From Planococcus kocurii (GTDB lineage: Bacteria > Bacillota > Bacilli > Bacillales_A > Planococcaceae), in NCBI RefSeq assembly GCF_001465835.2, contig NZ_CP013661.2, positions 2,472,501 to 2,536,500 of the forward strand: DNA of 64,000 nucleotides, written 5' to 3'. Shown here in pieces: positions 62,701 through 64,000 of this stretch (the stretch's first letter is position 1; each line of letters opens with the position of its first letter). Position numbers and translations under genes: made by a program. The notes beneath the pieces are model-generated. The model made no database searches, had not been told where the DNA came from, and saw only the letters and a list, made by a program, of their open reading frames with translations.

Positions 62701-63225
62701 CCGGGCGAACAACAAGCAAATCCTGACTTTTCAGGTGACCAGGCTGTCGTTACAGCGGGCGAACCGAATAAAGATGGAGAACTTGCCATTACATTTACTG
62801 AAAGAAATCTAGTTGAACTGCTGAAGAGCGGCAAAGACTTACGGGTCGACATGCCGACAGCAGCTGTCAGCTTTTCAGCTGAAAACATTCAGCAAATTGT
62901 CTCAGCTGCAGGATCTGCATTTGTATTAGAGCTAGTAGTGGCAGACGCAAAAGAAGTCGACAAACGCCCAACTCTTACGAAACAAATCGACTTGTCGGTA
63001 ACGGATGCAGCAGGAAAAGACCTTGCTTTGACATTCACTTCACCGGTGACACTGGCATTTGACACAACGAAAGACGTGAAAATCCAGTTTGGTGCGCGTG
63101 AAGATCGTAAAGGCAAGTGGAAAATCATGCAAGGAACATTAAAAGGGTCAACGTTTACTCTTCATGTGAACGAGTTAGGAAACTACACAGTCGTTACAAA
63201 TAAAGGCCAAATAAAGAAAAAATAA
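59728..63225 (+). CDS. Large secreted endonuclease/exonuclease/phosphatase-family nuclease
   Basis: A 1165-residue exported nuclease. Signal peptide to ATA (about residue 31); an N-terminal repeat region (about 40-130) followed by OB-fold nucleic-acid modules (about 150-330; ARTMSGKLVQVDATVTTGIG, ISEQTQGERIELENVTITN type); a chitobiase-like beta segment (about 345-410, IYYTLDGSTPTAASTKYTAPI); a third OB fold (about 420-520); and the EEP catalytic domain (about 680-1000) with AAYNVENFS, VMVEVQD, GAHLNSKGG, AGDMNDFEF, DHLL, SDHDP. Resembles YhcR/ExeM-type extracellular nucleases. TTG start after AAGGAAG by 9 bases. No SLH or LPXTG anchor. Confidence 0.9.
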   Translation: MSRNTWTKIFLSLLLVLSAVLPYTAATATAAEPITVAEAIANNSGSATVKGFIVGTVISNTSYDQEAPFAAASNLGLADSPNETDPTKILPVQLPSSSAIRAGLNLVNNPTKFKAEVTITGSLETYFTTAGLKSPTAFTILSEGEVPPEATVVDTLAQARTMSGKLVQVDATVTTGIGFWGATAFYVQDDTAGMYVYASNATVAPGDKVRLTGTVAEYSGELQLQPNTIEVLSTGNDLPSAQTVTPTAINEQTQGERIELENVTITNLKSVNDFGTFEFSATAENGETVTIRNDNRNGLNFEQFTKQYKEGDLIHVSGIASKFNASYQVKTLGFESFDLVNKPAVYVDVFPGVVSEGTEITLASGWKNAAIYYTLDGSTPTAASTKYTAPIVLTKDVTIKAIAITDETSEIFTFTYTVLKTGALKIRDIQGANHYSDYQGVVVNEIVGVVTHVYNSANFVIQDINPDDDVTTSEALMVNKASNGLQLGDLVTITGTVEEHFQEGYSDAKDNDLPITRIRATDATKTATAALPEPIVIGKDVQPPSEIIDNDGLTSFDPTEDGVDFWESLELMRLAVPNAQVVGPQNYGEVVVVAENSPGTEFHKQGGILLSENDYNPERITVDFNNENYVAKAGDSFTGNIIGVMGFGFGNYKLWATENDLPTLKDGGTKPEQTWIAKQKDELTVAAYNVENFSADPSHTSDTKAQRIAESFVNDLNSPDIIVMVEVQDNDGPVASGNSDATLSYERLIQDIKTAGGPTYAWTDIAPEYNKDGGQPGGNIRVGYLYNPERVTLSEGTKGTATQDNSWVDGELALNPGRVQPIAMPNTRKPIAAQFDFQGEQVVVIGAHLNSKGGDQPLFGKNQPPVLGSVAERIELATAINGFIADGLKQNPDLNVIVAGDMNDFEFTPALAALKGDILTNKVEDVPVEDRFSYYYQGNSQVLDHLLVTNNLAQRTELDMVHINAMFMEQQGRASDHDPLLAQIAFEKPSVPGEQQANPDFSGDQAVVTAGEPNKDGELAITFTERNLVELLKSGKDLRVDMPTAAVSFSAENIQQIVSAAGSAFVLELVVADAKEVDKRPTLTKQIDLSVTDAAGKDLALTFTSPVTLAFDTTKDVKIQFGAREDRKGKWKIMQGTLKGSTFTLHVNELGNYTVVTNKGQIKKK

Positions 63226-63234
63226 TACCCAAAC

Positions 63235-63288
63235 AAGCATCCCGTTTGAATCGTGCCTAAAAAGCACGGTTTAACGGGATGCTTTTTC
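63235..63288 (+). terminator. Terminator after the nuclease gene
   Basis: AAGCATCCCGTTT..TCGTGC / GCACGG..TTAACGGGATGCTTTTT, a long two-part stem. Confidence 0.92.
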
Positions 63289-63355
63289 TTTGCGCGCACA
63301 AGACCTTTTATCAGCGAGTTGATATAATGAACACAAAAAGAAGCGAGTGAACACG

Positions 63356-64000
63356 ATGAATCAACTCTCGAGCTATAAAAAAATACGGCCAGTTCTTTTA
63401 TTTTTTGTTGTTGTCATGAGTGCCTGTCAAGCACCAAAAGAGGACACGCGACCAGTTCCAGAAGAAACTGAAATGGTAGAGCAAAGCCAAGCAACGATGA
63501 TCGCCCATGCTAAAACGCATGTCTACACACTGTATACCGATCTTGAACAAGGTTCGGGTTTTTTGATTAACAACAAAGGGGACATCTTGACCAATGCCCA
63601 CGTCGTTTTAGATGCATCCTACATCACCGTCAAAAATAGCGACGGTCAAGAGTTTAATGGCAACGTGATCGGTATATCTGAAACGGAGGATCTTGCCATT
63701 GTTCGTGTCGCTGAACTGGCGGGGAAAGAGCCGTTAGCGATTAAAATGGAGCCCGTGGAAATCGGTACGCCAGTCGTCGCAATCGGCAGTCCAAACGACC
63801 AAAGCAACACCGCAACAACCGGTGAAATCACAGCAACCGATCTCGATTTTTCGGATCAATACCAATACACAGACCTTTACGAAATGACCGCAGAAATCGC
63901 CCAAGGATCGAGTGGTGGGCCGCTCATCGCAGCAGATACAGGAGAAATTCTTGGCATCAACTCGATTATTCTCGAAGAAAAACCAGGATCTGGCTACAGC
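63356..64000 (+). CDS. Trypsin-like serine protease lipoprotein (partial, 3' end outside window)
   Basis: The first 215 residues of a surface serine protease of HtrA/DegP (S1C) or V8 type. An N-terminal hydrophobic stretch ends in a lipobox-like MSAC (Cys at about 23), so it is a lipoprotein candidate. The catalytic triad is visible: His in ILTNAHVV, Asp in SETEDLAIVRV and Ser in AQGSSGGPLI. A full HtrA would have a PDZ domain after this; the window ends before it. The ribosome site (AAGCGAG) is weak. It may serve in quality control of the many secreted proteins nearby; that is inference. Confidence 0.85.
   Translation, partial: MNQLSSYKKIRPVLLFFVVVMSACQAPKEDTRPVPEETEMVEQSQATMIAHAKTHVYTLYTDLEQGSGFLINNKGDILTNAHVVLDASYITVKNSDGQEFNGNVIGISETEDLAIVRVAELAGKEPLAIKMEPVEIGTPVVAIGSPNDQSNTATTGEITATDLDFSDQYQYTDLYEMTAEIAQGSSGGPLIAADTGEILGINSIILEEKPGSGYS

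Overview
The window is a chromosomal segment of a low-to-mid GC Bacillota that looks like a Planococcaceae member (Planococcus/Planomicrobium type). This is inferred from gene order and protein character, not from a marker gene. The left end keeps the Bacillus subtilis order atpD-atpC-ywzB-murAA-mbl-fabZ-ywpF-ssbB-ywqA/ywqB. The sporulation genes that B. subtilis carries between murAA and mbl (spoIID, spoIIQ, spoIIID) are absent, which suggests a non-sporulating lineage. No rRNA, tRNA, prophage or CRISPR array was seen.

Layout: 1-7.1 kb is the housekeeping block (end of the ATP synthase operon, MurA, Mbl, a small EpuA-type membrane protein, FabZ, YwpF, SSB). 7.1-11.4 kb is an overlapping SNF2 helicase/SWIM zinc-finger pair on the minus strand. 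11.5-16.5 kb holds small conserved proteins, a tiny membrane peptide and a decayed murein-peptide recycling cluster: dppA with two in-frame stops, then ykfA-like and ykfC-like genes. 16.8-28.7 kb is metabolism and transport: a membrane protein/HlyD adaptor pair, yhdT-panF, an EamA transporter, two M20 peptidases, a NERD protein and an alanine:sodium symporter.

25.9-63 kb is dominated by the cell envelope. Seven proteins carry three S-layer-homology (SLH) motifs each, fused to CAP, 5'-nucleotidase, amidase, NlpC/P60, glucosaminidase, S-layer and SGNH-hydrolase modules. Between them lies a secondary-cell-wall-polymer (SCWP) locus: csaB, two glycosyltransferases, a MurJ-type flippase, a TagA/WecG transferase, a UDP-ManNAc-dehydrogenase-like enzyme, galU and an O-antigen-ligase-like polymerase candidate. 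CsaB would add the pyruvate ketal that SLH domains bind, so the locus appears to encode both the anchor and many of the proteins that use it. An LtaS-type synthase, a 1219-residue subtilase, a 1165-residue extracellular nuclease and a partial trypsin-like lipoprotein complete the secreted set.

The most unusual feature is at 51.5-59.7 kb. A REP-associated tyrosine transposase (RAYT) gene sits between two inverted palindromic REP-like elements with the core GGTGCC-A-GGCACC. Three more copies lie nearby. Two of these share 35 identical bases and flank the ltaS-like gene in inverted orientation, and one of that pair is read through as the C-terminus of the SGNH hydrolase. Other structured repeats are a 122-nt tandem element after atpC and a Bacillaceae-style hairpin repeat between the wecC-like gene and galU.
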